A DNA stretch of 64,000 nucleotides from Aestuariibacter sp. GTDB lineage: Bacteria; Pseudomonadota; Gammaproteobacteria; Enterobacterales; Alteromonadaceae. The stretch lies in NCBI GenBank assembly GCA_017794925.1, contig CP051238.1, positions 124,001 through 188,000 on the forward strand, in the 5' to 3' direction. A model generated the notes under the pieces. The model was not told where the DNA came from and did no database searches. It saw only the letters and a program-made list of their open reading frames with translations. Numbering within the stretch: position 1 is the first letter of the stretch; each line of letters begins with the position of its first letter. Made by a program: the position numbers and the translations under genes. This document shows, in pieces, positions 26,243 through 37,500 of this stretch.

Positions 26243-26899
26243 ATGTTTACCTTGTATCAATATCTGCATTGCCCCTACTGTGTTCGCGCCGACATGGTGG
26301 CCAATTATTCAGGGTTAGCGCACAAGAAAGTGATGCTGCTCAATGACGATGAGAAGACCTGTATCGATTTAGTGGGGGTGAAGATGGTACCCATTCTACA
26401 AACAGAAAATGGCGATGCCATGGGAGAAAGTCTGGATATCGTGGCGAAAATTCTGGCCATGGCCCCCCAGGACAAACAACTGTTACCGCAAAGCGACGCG
26501 GGCAGCGTTACAGAGTACATGGGTGAGTATGGCAGCGCGATCAATCACTTGTTGTATCCGCGCAACATCATGATTGAGCAACCCGAGTTCGACACGCAGT
26601 CTGCACGGGATTACTTCCAGCATAAAAAAGAAAAAATGCTGGGAAACAGCTTTGATACGTCTTTCGAAAATTCAGATACTTACCTGGAACAAGTGAACGG
26701 CATGCTGGCGGGTATGCCTACGCTGACCTTGCCATCTACGCGTGGTAATCAACTGAGTTGGGATGATGTATATATCTTCCCCACATTAAGAAACCTTACC
26801 ATGGTGAAAGGATTAGCCTGGCCGGAGGCCGTATTGAATTATGTAGTGGAAGTGGCATCGCTGACCAACGTGCATTTATACAACGATCAGGCCGTTTAA
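26243..26899 (+). CDS. grxB: glutaredoxin 2
   Basis: Glutathione-dependent disulfide oxidoreductase of the large GST-fold type. The active site CPYC is at residues 10-13 of MFTLYQYLHCPYCVRADM. The cis-Pro loop is KMVPILQTENGDAMGESLDI. The C-terminal half is the helical GST domain. The start at 26243 is preferred to an ATG seven codons upstream because AAGGA is placed seven bases before it; the result is 218 residues against 215 in E. coli. A clear terminator follows. Confidence 0.93.
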   Translation: MFTLYQYLHCPYCVRADMVANYSGLAHKKVMLLNDDEKTCIDLVGVKMVPILQTENGDAMGESLDIVAKILAMAPQDKQLLPQSDAGSVTEYMGEYGSAINHLLYPRNIMIEQPEFDTQSARDYFQHKKEKMLGNSFDTSFENSDTYLEQVNGMLAGMPTLTLPSTRGNQLSWDDVYIFPTLRNLTMVKGLAWPEAVLNYVVEVASLTNVHLYNDQAV

Positions 26900-26905
26900 T
26901 GTTCC

Positions 26906-26933
26906 AGAGGCTGTTTTTACAGCCTCTTTTCTT
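26906..26933 (+). terminator. intrinsic terminator after grxB
   Basis: Nine-base stem AGAGGCTGT / ACAGCCTCT with a TTTT loop, followed by TTTCTT. It lies 6 bases after the grxB stop. Confidence 0.92.
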
Positions 26934-26986
26934 ACGTATTTGCGTGTACTGTAAATGCGCGAATTGATTTATATGCTTTAGAAAAA

Positions 26987-27205
26987 TCAGGGCTCTTCCG
27001 TTTTCCCCGATATCGTTTTACGCCTTTCACGTTCATAGTCTTCATAGCTTGTTTCGTAGCGCCTCATGCAAGCTTCCTGCTCCTGAGGTAATTGCGCTAA
27101 ACAGTCATGCTGACGATTGTGCATCATGCCGTTATAAAGTTGCTTATTCGAACACCCAAACAATCCCAATATCAACAATATTACTGCGACTTTTTGTATC
27201 TTCAT
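26987..27205 (-). CDS. small lipoprotein, function unknown
   Basis: 72 residues with a clear lipoprotein signal MKIQKVAVILLILGLFGC (Cys18). The mature part is short and highly charged (ACMRRYETSYEDYERERRKT), with two further cysteines that could pair. No family was recognised. It is transcribed away from the chemoreceptor gene; the 119 bases between them must hold both promoters. Confidence 0.72.
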   Translation of the reverse strand: MKIQKVAVILLILGLFGCSNKQLYNGMMHNRQHDCLAQLPQEQEACMRRYETSYEDYERERRKTISGKTEEP

Positions 27206-27324
27206 TGCACTTATCTCTGGTAAGGCTCGCCAATTCGCGAAAGTTAGGACTTTGACTATACTTCATTGCGTAACACTTACAACGCTTAGGCTGCGGTTCG
27301 ACCTATTCATTAAACGGAGAGAGT

Positions 27325-29310
27325 ATGTTCTGGTTGAAGCGATTAACGATTATTCAAATGACCCTGCTGGCAACAGGATTACTGGGTGTATTTTGTGCTG
27401 CTCTGACAATTTTTGTGTTAATGGATGACATTGAAAATCTGGAGCATGCCAACACCGAGCGGCGGCTGGTTTCACTGGTTGACGCCGTTGAAAAGATTGC
27501 CCATCAGCACGCCGTAGAGCGTGGGTTGACTGCTGGCTTTTTGGGAGCAAAAACGGAAGCCGCCAAAGCAAAGGTAGATAAGCAACGTCTGGTTGCCGAT
27601 CAGGCTGTAATGACACTGCAGAATCTGGCAAACGATACCTGGCCAGATGAATTAAGAGTAAACCGAAAGTTAAACGGGCTTTTTAGCTTATTAAAAGAAA
27701 AGCCTTCGGTTAGACGTGAAGTTGATGCATTAAATGGCAAGCGAGCCTTCGCTTACTACAGTTACGTCAATAAAGTGGCTTTAGACACATCCAACCTGTT
27801 GCTTCTGGGTATTACAAACCGCGAAGTCTCCGGCACTATCTCGCATGCACTTACCCTGGCATGGCTGAAAGAGCGCTTGGGCCAATTACGAGGCAAAGTA
27901 AATGGCGTACTGGCCCGCCAGTCGATTAGCAGTCAGACACTCATGGAACTCGATATCTTTAATGAAGGGATCGAGCACCTAAGCGGTACACTAGAGGATG
28001 CACTGGATGACACCGCTCTGGCTCAATTTCGCAGTATTAACCAGTCACCTGCCATGCAATCTATGCGTTCTGTGTATAAGGCTCTACAAGCCGGCAATGT
28101 CGACTTCAGTCAACTTCCCGCTTCGTCTGACTGGTTTAGCACTGCCACCTCGCAAATCGGTCAGGTAAAAGGCTTGTTAGACGAAACCTGGAAAACTGCC
28201 CAGCTGCAATCAAATCACAAGACCGAGGCCACAGAGTTTCAATTGGCAACGGTTGCAGTCATCGCATTCGTTGCCCTGACGTGCGCTGCGATTGTTATCA
28301 TAGGCTTGCTGCAGACCCTGAGAAGCCAGTTGGTGCGCTTGACCCGCAGCCTTGACAGCGTAGCCAGAAACGGAGACCTGACCATTGACGTCTCACTGCC
28401 TTCAACCAATGAACTGGGTAGTATTGCCGGCGCGATGAACCATACACTACAAGCCATTCGCGACTTAATTACCGGTCTGGCCCAATCGGTACAAGCCAGC
28501 ACCCGCCTGGGCGATTTAGTCGCAGGATCTGCCAAAACAATTAACGAAGAATCGGAAAATACGCAACAGCGCGCTGTCAACATCGCTGCGGCGATTGAAC
28601 AAATGACCGAAACCAGTAAGGAAATCGCCCGGTCCGCGATTGAAACCCTTGAGGCCAGCAGGAATCTGGACTCGCTGGCAGATGACTCCATGCAGGCGAA
28701 CCAGTCAATACAAACCTCGATATCTTCGTTAACCGATCAAATGGCGGCAATGGAATCAGAAGCCAAAAATATGGGAGAACAGCTAACCGAGATCAGCAGT
28801 ATTCTGGACACTATTAATTCCTTGTCTGACCAAACCAACTTACTGGCGCTTAATGCCGCCATTGAAGCGGCCCGGGCAGGTGAACACGGCAGAGGGTTTG
28901 CTGTTGTTGCCGACGAAGTTCGCCAACTTGCGAATGCCAGTCGTAACTCATCAGATAAAATCTCGTCGCTACTGGACTCATTACAACAAGTCAGCTTAAA
29001 CGTGATTAAAGGGATCACCAAAAGTGCTGATGGCGCCAGAGCGTCACTGGAACTGACAAACCAAGGGGAAAATACCGCAGCAAAAGTTAAAGCCAGTGCG
29101 AGTCAGTTAGAAGCCCAGGCTAACTCCATGTCGGCAGCCGCAGAGGAACAGTCCATGACCTCTGAGCAAATTGCCTCAGACGTAGTCAGTGTGCAGGAAG
29201 CAGCCACCGAGGAAGTGAAAGTAGCTGAAGACTTACAAAAAGTGACCCTGGATCTGCAAGCTAATAACTCGGTTCTTGCAAAGACGATGGAAAACTTCCG
29301 ATATCAGTAA
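27325..29310 (+). CDS. methyl-accepting chemotaxis protein with NIT-like sensor
   Basis: Chemoreceptor of 661 residues. TM1 covers about residues 10-32, an all-helical periplasmic sensor follows to about 300, and TM2 is at 306-330 ([20 protein letters not shown]). The sensor has [14 protein letters not shown], a motif typical of nitrate/nitrite-sensing (NIT) domains, so nitrate is a possible ligand; this is inference. HAMP spans about 330-385 and the signalling domain 400-655. The hairpin tip [20 protein letters not shown] and [13 protein letters not shown] are intact. No C-terminal CheR-docking pentapeptide is present. The gene is monocistronic. Confidence 0.92.
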   Translation: MFWLKRLTIIQMTLLATGLLGVFCAALTIFVLMDDIENLEHANTERRLVSLVDAVEKIAHQHAVERGLTAGFLGAKTEAAKAKVDKQRLVADQAVMTLQNLANDTWPDELRVNRKLNGLFSLLKEKPSVRREVDALNGKRAFAYYSYVNKVALDTSNLLLLGITNREVSGTISHALTLAWLKERLGQLRGKVNGVLARQSISSQTLMELDIFNEGIEHLSGTLEDALDDTALAQFRSINQSPAMQSMRSVYKALQAGNVDFSQLPASSDWFSTATSQIGQVKGLLDETWKTAQLQSNHKTEATEFQLATVAVIAFVALTCAAIVIIGLLQTLRSQLVRLTRSLDSVARNGDLTIDVSLPSTNELGSIAGAMNHTLQAIRDLITGLAQSVQASTRLGDLVAGSAKTINEESENTQQRAVNIAAAIEQMTETSKEIARSAIETLEASRNLDSLADDSMQANQSIQTSISSLTDQMAAMESEAKNMGEQLTEISSILDTINSLSDQTNLLALNAAIEAARAGEHGRGFAVVADEVRQLANASRNSSDKISSLLDSLQQVSLNVIKGITKSADGARASLELTNQGENTAAKVKASASQLEAQANSMSAAAEEQSMTSEQIASDVVSVQEAATEEVKVAEDLQKVTLDLQANNSVLAKTMENFRYQ

Positions 29311-29431
29311 TATACGGGCTATATCTTAGTTGCAACCTGAACTCGACGAGTAAGGTTCGGACGTGTCGATACATAAACCATGTTAAGGCACGTTGAAAAT
29401 ATATAGAGGGAGTGTGTATCTTTGAAAGGAT

Positions 29432-29518
29432 TGGTGCCCAGGAGAGGACTTGAACCTCCACGGCCGTAAGGCCACTAGCACCTGAAGCTAGCGTGTCTAC
29501 CAATTCCACCACCTGGGC
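29432..29518 (-). tRNA. tRNA-Leu (anticodon CAG)
   Basis: The minus strand reads GCCCAGG at the 5' end and CCTGGGC plus an encoded CCA at the 3' end. The anticodon stem CTAGC/GCTAG closes the loop TTCAGGT, giving anticodon CAG. A long variable arm (GGCC-ttac-GGCC) and the T-arm GAGGTTCAAGTCCTC complete a class II tRNA of 87 bases. It decodes CUG leucine codons. Confidence 0.97.
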
Positions 29519-29584
29519 ATATCGCGCTAAGCTCTCGTTCAGCGCGGGCGAGAAGATACGCGGTTGGCGTAATATTGTCAATCA

Positions 29585-30295
29585 TTAATTATCGATTTTT
29601 CCTAAATTTCTGCAGCCCACTGCCTGAGTATGGGTAAAGTCCTGAATAGACATCGTGCCTTTGGGATCTAACGAGTAATATTGTGCAAACCAGAGCTGTA
29701 ATGTTGCCATTGCGTCATCGAGCGCGTTATGAGCCGGAGCAAGGGGTAGGTGATGACGTTGCCGGCATACGGTAAGTGTCGCGCTATTTGGCGGTAACAC
29801 CTCATGTTGCTTCTGCAACTGATACACAGCGAGTTTGAGGGTATCCAGTGTGATCACATTGTCTATGTGCAGTTTATTTGCCGCCATTACGCGATCCAGC
29901 ACTGCCAAATCCAAGCCGGCGTTATGCAACACCCACACATGAGATTGTGCATACGGTATTAGTTTTTCCAGCGCTTCCTTTACGTGTACACCCTGCGCAA
30001 TTGTCTCTGCAGTGAGTCCGTGAATGACCGGACTCTGTTCCAAATCCCCCGTCGCACGCACGACCTCGTAGTAACAGGACGACACATCAATACTGCCTGC
30101 CTTACCTTCGACCCAGCCAATAGAGGTGACCTTCGACTTTTTGGCGTCCAGGGATGTCAACTCTAAATCAATTGCCAGCAATGGCAAATCACGCAACATT
30201 TGGTGCTTGCGGTCCTCGGGTAATAACGTGCCACCCGACATCCAGCGCTGAATACGCCCCCACCACGACAACGAGGGCGCAGATGCATTACTCAC
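29585..30295 (-). CDS. DEDDh-type 3'-5' exonuclease
   Basis: Exonuclease of the DnaQ/epsilon superfamily, 236 residues. The catalytic acids are in LLAIDLELTSLD (Exo I), HNAGLDLAVLDRV (Exo II) and PAHNALDDAMATLQL (Exo III, with the general-base His). It is too divergent to be the replicative DnaQ. It overlaps the stop of the cNMP/CBS/DUF294 gene by four bases, an arrangement I recall as conserved beside acetate symporter genes in related gammaproteobacteria. Its substrate (DNA or RNA, or an overflow nucleotide) is unknown. Confidence 0.87.
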   Translation of the reverse strand: MSNASAPSLSWWGRIQRWMSGGTLLPEDRKHQMLRDLPLLAIDLELTSLDAKKSKVTSIGWVEGKAGSIDVSSCYYEVVRATGDLEQSPVIHGLTAETIAQGVHVKEALEKLIPYAQSHVWVLHNAGLDLAVLDRVMAANKLHIDNVITLDTLKLAVYQLQKQHEVLPPNSATLTVCRQRHHLPLAPAHNALDDAMATLQLWFAQYYSLDPKGTMSIQDFTHTQAVGCRNLGKIDN

Positions 30296-32124
30296 GACAT
30301 CCCTCCGGAAAACTTCATGACTGCCGCCTGTTGGGCACGGTCGATGGCTTTAAACGCGGCTTTAAGCTGGTGTTTTTCAATCGAAGATAAATCGCTGATG
30401 GAGACCAGATTATCAGTCACTTTATTGTGTAACTGATGCCGCCAGCGCAAACGGGTTAAGAACAACCAGATATCCCGCAGGTTGTTTGCATCTCTGGACG
30501 ACAACCCAGCCCCAGCCGGTAAACTCGCTAAGCGCGCTAATGTTGAGGGCATCGTCAGGCCGTTATCCAGCGCATAGAGTCTGACCAGATTGTTGATAAT
30601 GGCTATCGCTTTAATTTTAAGATCAATGGCATCCTTCACGGTATGCCCCTTTTCAAACACAAACTTTTGAAACATCGACAAAGGCACTGAATCGCTGTTT
30701 GCTTGCCGGGCCAATGCAGCTAAAAACATCTTTTGTTTCAACAAAGGTGCCCGTGCCATTTGCATCTTTCTGAATAACTCAACGTCACCTGCGGCGGCTC
30801 GCGCATCCAAAAAGATATTAAAGTACATAATTGCTTTACTGGTCGGTTGCTTCACCCACTGCTGAGCTTCTTTAATCGCCTCATCCAGTGACACGCGCAA
30901 TTCCGGATTACTGGCCATAATGTTGCCCGGGCACAGTTTAATCCCGCATTTACCCAGCCCGTTACACACGTACTCGGCCATGCCGGCGAAATATTCTGCT
31001 TCCAGCTCATTTGGTGTGCGGGCCAATAACAAACCATTATCCTGATCTGAGCCCATGGTTTGGTCTTCACGCGCCTGGGAGCCGTACACAATCCACGTGT
31101 AAGGCATTGGCGCGGCGCCATGTTGTTGCTGATAGAACGTAATCAGCTTACGGGTCATAATATCTGTTGCCTGCGCCAACACCTTGCCTGCGATATCATA
31201 ATCTCCAGGGCGCTTAGCGTGGGTCGCCAAATAATGCGGCATCTGCCAGGACAACCGGGTCAGTTCGTACAGGTTCTGTGCTTTAGAAAGTTCGCCAATA
31301 ATGAACAGCACATTGCCTTTCTGGTGACGAATAATATCGGACGCTGTGACCATACCCACAGGCTGACGCGTGACCCTGTCAACAACCGGCAGGTGGTGAA
31401 TATTACGTTCACTCATTAATGCCATTGCATCGAACATGGTGCGATTATGCGTAATCATCGCTGGCTTATCGGTCATGATTGCTGACACCGGCAATTGGGT
31501 ATTAAGCGCTGTTGCCACCACGCGGTTTCTTAGATCGCGGTCAGTCACAATACCTGCCAGTTTTTCACTTTCGGTGATCAGCAACGACGAAACATTGTTC
31601 TCGCTCATCAATGCAGCGGCCTGCTGCACAGACAGGCCAATATCCGCGCTAACAGGCGGGCGTTCAATCACTTCACTTAGTGATTTATACAGCCACATGG
31701 AATTCGAATCCTGCACTGCCTGGTTTTGCAGCGCGTCGCTTTTGGTTCCTTCGAAAAAATTGGCCACTTCCGGTATAGTTAATAGCGCTTTAAACGCATC
31801 TGGCTCAAAGCAATACACCAGGCCAGGGCTATCAATTTTCACTTCAACAGGGTGCGATACACTATCGATAATACTGTGAAACCCGAAGTAGTCACCTTCA
31901 CTTAAATGGCGCTCTGGTCCGTCGGAATCTTTTACCGAAAACTGGCCGCTTTGAATCAAAAACAGCCTGTCTGCATTCTCTTGCAATAACTGCTTCTGAT
32001 TTTCCGCTGCAAGGTAAATGAGCCGGGCATGCCTTGCCAGATCGTGTAAAACGTCGTCTGCCAGCACATCAAACGGCGCCGATGTCTTTAGAAAATCTAA
32101 TACCTGTTGGGGCGTCGCACTCAT
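30292..32124 (-). CDS. cyclic-nucleotide-binding/CBS/DUF294 nucleotidyltransferase-like protein
   Basis: 610-residue cytoplasmic regulator. Residues about 10-125 are a cNMP-binding fold (SEGDYFGFHSIIDS). Two CBS domains follow (about 150-270; SLLITESEKLAGIVTDRDL and HHLPVVDRVTRQPVGMVTAS). The DUF294 nucleotidyltransferase domain at about 295-440 shows YGSQAREDQTMGSDQDNGLL near residue 350, resembling the GlnD active site GSxxR...D.D. A DUF294 C-terminal helical domain ends it. In the family it is thought to sense adenylate energy state and to modify a partner. It is coupled to the exonuclease and lies next to the sodium/carboxylate symporter. Confidence 0.9.
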   Translation of the reverse strand: MSATPQQVLDFLKTSAPFDVLADDVLHDLARHARLIYLAAENQKQLLQENADRLFLIQSGQFSVKDSDGPERHLSEGDYFGFHSIIDSVSHPVEVKIDSPGLVYCFEPDAFKALLTIPEVANFFEGTKSDALQNQAVQDSNSMWLYKSLSEVIERPPVSADIGLSVQQAAALMSENNVSSLLITESEKLAGIVTDRDLRNRVVATALNTQLPVSAIMTDKPAMITHNRTMFDAMALMSERNIHHLPVVDRVTRQPVGMVTASDIIRHQKGNVLFIIGELSKAQNLYELTRLSWQMPHYLATHAKRPGDYDIAGKVLAQATDIMTRKLITFYQQQHGAAPMPYTWIVYGSQAREDQTMGSDQDNGLLLARTPNELEAEYFAGMAEYVCNGLGKCGIKLCPGNIMASNPELRVSLDEAIKEAQQWVKQPTSKAIMYFNIFLDARAAAGDVELFRKMQMARAPLLKQKMFLAALARQANSDSVPLSMFQKFVFEKGHTVKDAIDLKIKAIAIINNLVRLYALDNGLTMPSTLARLASLPAGAGLSSRDANNLRDIWLFLTRLRWRHQLHNKVTDNLVSISDLSSIEKHQLKAAFKAIDRAQQAAVMKFSGGMS

Positions 32125-32295
32125 TGTTGCCTCCCATCACACCTAAGAAAATGTCGTTGTCGCATTTCAGTGTAGCGCTTTTGCTGTTTTTAACGGATGA
32201 ACCAGATCAAAGACGTATCAGCTACTCACACCAGGACTCACTCTAGAATATTCCCTGGTGTAAACCCTTGAATTGATAATTCAAGGCCTAAGCGT

Positions 32296-32325
32296 AAAAA
32301 GGCCCATCCGTGGATGAGCCTTTGT
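32296..32325 (-). terminator. intrinsic terminator after the symporter operon
   Basis: On the minus strand AAAGGCTCATCC pairs with GGATGGGCCTTT around a two-base AC loop, with one mismatch, and runs into TTTTT. It lies just past the end of the VC_2705-type symporter gene. Confidence 0.88.
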
Positions 32326-32343
32326 TCGTAATGCTATATCAGA

Positions 32344-34068
32344 TTAGTGAGCTGAAGCTTCACCAGCACCTTTCGGGAAGCGGATGCTTTCTACCAGGTC
32401 CTGAATTTCCTGAGGCGCTTCGTCAGTCATCTTGAACACGCCATAGGCTACTGCAAAGTTCACACACATACCCAGTGTACCAATACCTTCTGGCGAAATA
32501 CCGAACCACCAGTTAGCAGGCACGTTGGCTGCCGGATTGATAAACTTGAAGTAAATGATGTACGCCGCTGTGAACGCGATACCCGCAACCATCCCCGCAA
32601 TAGCACCTTTATCATTCATACGTTTGCTGAAGATACCCATGATAATTGCCGGGAAGAAACTGGATGCCGCGAGACCGAACGCGAAGGCGACCACCTGCGC
32701 AACGAATCCTGGCGGGTTAATACCAAAGTAACCTGCGATAACAATTGCCACACCTGCTGCGAGTCGTGCATAGAATAGCTCTGCCTTATCGGTAATGTTT
32801 GGCGCAAAGTTACGTTTCAGTAAGTCGTGCGATACCGAGGTAGAGATTACCAGTAGCAGACCAGCCGACGTAGACAGTGCCGCAGCTACACCACCAGCAG
32901 CTACCAGCGCGATTACCCATGCAGGCAGATTCGCAATCTCAGGGTTGGCCAGTACCATGATGTCACGGTCAACTTTTACTTCGTTTTTGCTAGCCGGGTC
33001 GTCAATGCTACCCGCAGCATAGAACATTTTGCCGTCGCCATTCTTATCCTTAAAGGTAATCAGGCCGGTTTGCTCCCAGTTCTTAATCCAACTTGGGGCT
33101 TCGGCGTAAGACGTACCCTGCATGTCTGTACCATTGATGGTTTCAATCATGTTTACACGACCGAATGAAGCCAGCGCCGGTGCAGTTGTATAAAGGATAG
33201 CGATGAATACCAGCGCCCAACCCGCACTCTTACGCGCATCACGTACTTTCGGTACCGTGAAGAAGCGTACGATTACGTGAGGCAGACCCGCAGTACCTAC
33301 CATCAGAGCGAAGGTAATGAAGAAGACGTCAATGGTGCTCTTCGTACCAGACGTATATTCATTAAAGCCAAGTTCGACGGAGAGGTTGTCGAGTTTCTCA
33401 AGCATGTACATCCCGGAACCATCAGCCAGTGTCGCACCGAAAGCGGTTTGAGGCAGAATGTGACCTGTTACCATCATTGAGATGAACACAACAGGTACGA
33501 TGTAAGCAAAAATCAGTACGCAGTACTGGGCAACCTGTGTATAGGTAATCCCTTTCATACCACCTAGCACGGTGTAGAAGAATACAATTGCCATACCGAT
33601 AACCACACCGGTTACAATATCAACTTCCAGGAAGCGGCTGAATACCACGCCCACACCACGCATCTGACCTGCAACGTAAGTAAAACATACGAAGATGGCA
33701 CAGAATACAGCTACAGTTCGTGCTGTTTGTGAGTAGTAGCGATCACCAATGAAATCCGGTACAGTAAATTTACCGAATTTACGCAGGTAAGGTGCAAGAC
33801 ACAGTGCCAACAGTACGTAACCACCGGTCCAGCCCATCAGGTAAACCGCGCCGTCGTAACCCATAAAGGAAATCAGACCGGCCATGGAAATAAACGATGC
33901 GGCTGACATCCAGTCCGCTGCGGTTGCCATACCGTTCATGACAGGTGGAACACCGCCACCGGCTACATAGAAGTCAGTGGTTGAGCCAGCGCGAGCCCAA
34001 ATCGCAATAGCGATATACAGAGCAAAGGAAGCGCCAACGATGATAAAGGTTAATAATTGAACATCCAT
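32344..34068 (-). CDS. sodium:solute symporter, VC_2705 type (probable acetate/short-chain carboxylate uptake)
   Basis: SLC5-family importer of 574 residues with about 13 membrane segments. Typical blocks are STTDFYVAGGGVPPVMNGMA, ATAADWMSAASFISMAGL, VPDFIGDRYYS and FALMVGTAGLPHVIVRFFTV. A periplasmic insert of about 90 residues lies in the middle (KDKNGDGKMFYAAGSIDDPA). It is related to E. coli ActP, but its partner is a DUF4212 protein rather than YjcH, placing it in the VC_2705 subfamily. It starts 4 bases after the DUF4212 gene. The divergent crbS next door and acs nearby support acetate or a similar carboxylate as substrate; this is inference. Confidence 0.9.
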   Translation of the reverse strand: MDVQLLTFIIVGASFALYIAIAIWARAGSTTDFYVAGGGVPPVMNGMATAADWMSAASFISMAGLISFMGYDGAVYLMGWTGGYVLLALCLAPYLRKFGKFTVPDFIGDRYYSQTARTVAVFCAIFVCFTYVAGQMRGVGVVFSRFLEVDIVTGVVIGMAIVFFYTVLGGMKGITYTQVAQYCVLIFAYIVPVVFISMMVTGHILPQTAFGATLADGSGMYMLEKLDNLSVELGFNEYTSGTKSTIDVFFITFALMVGTAGLPHVIVRFFTVPKVRDARKSAGWALVFIAILYTTAPALASFGRVNMIETINGTDMQGTSYAEAPSWIKNWEQTGLITFKDKNGDGKMFYAAGSIDDPASKNEVKVDRDIMVLANPEIANLPAWVIALVAAGGVAAALSTSAGLLLVISTSVSHDLLKRNFAPNITDKAELFYARLAAGVAIVIAGYFGINPPGFVAQVVAFAFGLAASSFFPAIIMGIFSKRMNDKGAIAGMVAGIAFTAAYIIYFKFINPAANVPANWWFGISPEGIGTLGMCVNFAVAYGVFKMTDEAPQEIQDLVESIRFPKGAGEASAH

Positions 34069-34072
34069 TGGA

Positions 34073-34339
34073 CTACTCCTCGTCTACGCCGTATTTCTTG
34101 TCCAACGCATTCATTTTGGCCATGTAGACAAAAATGAGCGCGACAAATACGTATATTGCACCTTGCTGTGCAAACCAGAATCCCAGCTTGAAGCCAAAGA
34201 ATTGGATTTCGTCCAGCACATCAACAAAAAGGATGCCGCAGCCAAACGACACGACAAACCAGACTACTAACAATTTGGCGAGGAGGGAGAGATTCTCCTT
34301 CCAGTACGCCGTTTTGTCGTCATCACTCTTAAATGCCAT
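34073..34339 (-). CDS. DUF4212 symporter small subunit
   Basis: 88 residues with two membrane helices (LAKLLVVWFVVSFGCGILFV and GAIYVFVALIFVYMAK). It has the family start YWKENLSLLAKLL and the invariant-looking FWFAQQGAIYVFV. Proteins of this family are always found just upstream of VC_2705-type symporters and are taken to be a small subunit. It is the first gene of the two-gene operon, divergent from crbS across 255 bases. Confidence 0.92.
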   Translation of the reverse strand: MAFKSDDDKTAYWKENLSLLAKLLVVWFVVSFGCGILFVDVLDEIQFFGFKLGFWFAQQGAIYVFVALIFVYMAKMNALDKKYGVDEE

Positions 34340-34594
34340 CTTTCCGTCCTCGTAAATAGGTTAACTCGATGTATTATTTTTACATTTTCCTAACGACAAG
34401 CTTCTCAGGCGACTTTAGCGTTTTAGACTTCTGTTTAGAATCGCCAAAATCGCCTAAAAACCGCATAATTAGGAGCTTCGGATATACTCTAGACGCGCAA
34501 ATTCAATCTAGGAATGAGACCATGGTCGTAGGTCAGGCATTAGAGGGTTGCGTATAATGTCATCAATATTGTTAAAAACCTGTTAGGACAAGGC
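34340..34594. promoter_or_regulatory. divergent control region between the symporter operon and crbS
   Basis: This region must carry both promoters. It contains nested repeats around 34409-34463: GGCGA on one side and TCGCC twice on the other, with TTTAG/CTAAA elements between. These could be operator half-sites; no regulator was assigned. Confidence 0.5.
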
Positions 34595-37500
34595 ATGACG
34601 TTCGGTTGGGTTACTCTGGCACTTCTGTATTTATTTTTGCTGTTTAATATTGCCAGCTGGGGCGATAAGAACTCCCCTACCGCACGGTGGATAACGTCTC
34701 ACCCGGTAATCTACTCCCTGGCGCTGGCGATTTACTGTACCGCGTGGACATTTTTTGGTGCGGTAGGTCAGGCATCCCGGGACACCTGGATATACCTGCC
34801 TATATTACTGGGTCCAGTGTTGGTCTATATTTTGGGATATCGTTTCATATATAAACTTACTCTGGTCAGTAAGAAGCAGCATATCAATACCATTGCCGAC
34901 TTTATTGCTTCGCGATACGGCAAGCGTCAGGCCGTTGCACTACTGGTTACCATTATTGCGCTTCTCGCGACTATCCCTTATATCGCACTGCAGTTAAAGG
35001 CGATTGGCGCGACATTCAAATTGCTGACAAACCAGCCCAACAGTCAATTCATCATTGTGTTGTCTACGGCGTTTATTGCCTTGTTTGCTATTTATTTTGG
35101 TACCAAGCAGACCGATGTAACAGAGTACCGCCGAGGGCTTATCCTGGCCATTTCATTTGAATCCACCATTAAGCTTGTTGCACTCGTACTGGTAGCGTAT
35201 GTAGGGTATCAGGCGTGGTATAACCTGGAAGCGACGCCGATTCTCGAACGGTTTGTCAGTGACGAAGCGCTGTCTCAGTTTTCGTCTTTTACTTTTTTTG
35301 CGCAAACCATCATGGCGGCCGCGGCCATTATTTGCTTACCCCGCCAGTTCCACGTCGCGATTGTCGATAACCTGAGTCTGAACCATTTAAAAACAGCTCG
35401 CTGGTTATTTCCTGTGTACTTACTGATAACAGCAGCCGTTATCCCCATTATTGCCATGGCCGGTCAGGCCGTTTTTAGTGGACAGAATGTAGAGCCCGAT
35501 ACTTACGTCCTGTCGCTGGCTATGTATTCTGACTCACTACTGCTGCAAATTATTGTGTTTGTGGGCGGTCTGTCGGCTGCGACAGCGATGATCATCGTTG
35601 CCACCCTGACACTGAGTACTATGTTGACCAATGACGTAGTGTTACCTCGTCTTCTGGCGGTCAAACAGCATTCAGCCACATATGGCGACTATGGAAAACG
35701 GATAAGGCTCATTCGTCGGGTGATTATCGGCGTCATTTTATTATTGGCGTTTTTCTACCATCAGCAGATGACCGGTAGTCGCTCACTGCATTCCATCGGT
35801 TTGATTGCCTTTTCACTGGTTATTCAGCTGTTGCCAGCGGTAATTGGCGGGTTGTACTGGAAACGCGGACATGCCCACGGTGTCTATGCAGGCCTGATGG
35901 TAGGATTGATAACCTGGGTACTGTGGCTGGTGCTGCCCATCGTTAACAGTACCATGTCGGAATATGAGCAAAGTGAGTTACTTAGTCAGGGCGCCATTAT
36001 CAGCTTGATCACGAATTTGCTCGCCTATGTGTTGTTTTCCTGGTTTGCCCCTGCCCGATTGATCGACCGTATTCAGGCAGAAGCGTTTGTATCCCCGGCC
36101 GACGTGCGCAACACCCCGGTAAAAAACCAAAGTATTAATGTCACTATCGCAGACCTTATCACGTTACTTTCCACGTTTATGGGGTCCGGGCGTTGCCAGC
36201 AATTGGTAAACGAATATCAACAACTACACCACTGCACCGTAGAGCGCACCGAGCCACCCGACGAAGCCTTCATGGCCTTTTGCGAGCGTGCGCTGGGTGG
36301 GGTAATTGGCGCCTCCAGTGCCAAGGCATTAATAGATTCGGTGCTGCGCGGTAAAAAGCTCGACTTTACCGAGGTCATTAATTTCTTTGACGATACTACT
36401 CAGGCCATGCAGTTCAATATGACTGCCCTGCTGACCTCGCTGGAAAATATGGATCAGGGGATTAGTGTTATCGACAAGCACCTGAATCTGGTGGCGTGGA
36501 ACAAGCAATACGCCGCGCTGTATACCTACCCGGAAGAATTACTTGTCGTCGGCACACCAATAGAAAAGCTGATGCGCTACAACGCGCAACAAGGTGAATT
36601 TGGGCGGGAAGATACTGAAGCGGAAGTAGAGAAGCGTCTTGAACATCTTAAGTCTGGCACACCGCATCGATTTACCCGTCAGCGCAGTGATGGCCGTGTG
36701 ATTGAAATGGTGGGTAATCCGTTACCGGGAGGTGGCTTTGTAACCAGCTTCAACGACATTACCGGCCACGTTGAAATACAGCAAGCGCTGGAAGAGTCGA
36801 ATATAGACCTTGAGCACCGAATTAAAAAGCGGACTGAAGAGGTTCACTCTATTAATGCCGAGCTGCGATTAGAGATTGAACGCAGACGCGATATCGAAAA
36901 AGAACTTATTCGCGCACGTAAAGCCGCGGAAGACGCCAATGCCAGCAAAACCCGTTTTCTGGCGCTGGCCAGTCACGACGTATTGCAACCCCTTAACGCG
37001 GCGAAGCTCTACGTTTCTGCGCTACAAGAGGCGTATTTGCCTGAAAATGTCGTGAATATTGTCAATAAGCTCAGTCATTCGGTAACGTCGAGTGAAGCAT
37101 TGATTGCCACCCTATTGGATATTGCCCGGCTTGATCAGGGCGAACTTAAACCAAACCCTGAACCCATTGATATCAGAGAACTGTGCGGGCCCATTGTTGA
37201 TGAAACAGCTATGCGCGCCAAGGAAAAAGGCATCGAACTAAAAACTCGCCTGCCGGCGTACTGGGTTTATGCTGATAAAACGTTTTTGTATCGAATATTG
37301 CAAAACTTGCTGTCTAATGCTGTTAAATACACCGATAGCGGCAAAGTGTTACTCTCGGCGCGCAAACGGGACGGCAAAATATTATTGCAGGTACGTGATA
37401 CGGGTATCGGTATCTCGCAAGAACAACAAGCACTGATTTTTAGTGATTTTTACCGCACCAACGAAAGCGCAGAACATGGCATTGGATTGGGCCTGGGTGT

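Noticed and set aside
28239..28691. 150-residue open frame on the minus strand
   Set aside because: It lies wholly antisense to the chemoreceptor coding region, is low in complexity and shows no family features.
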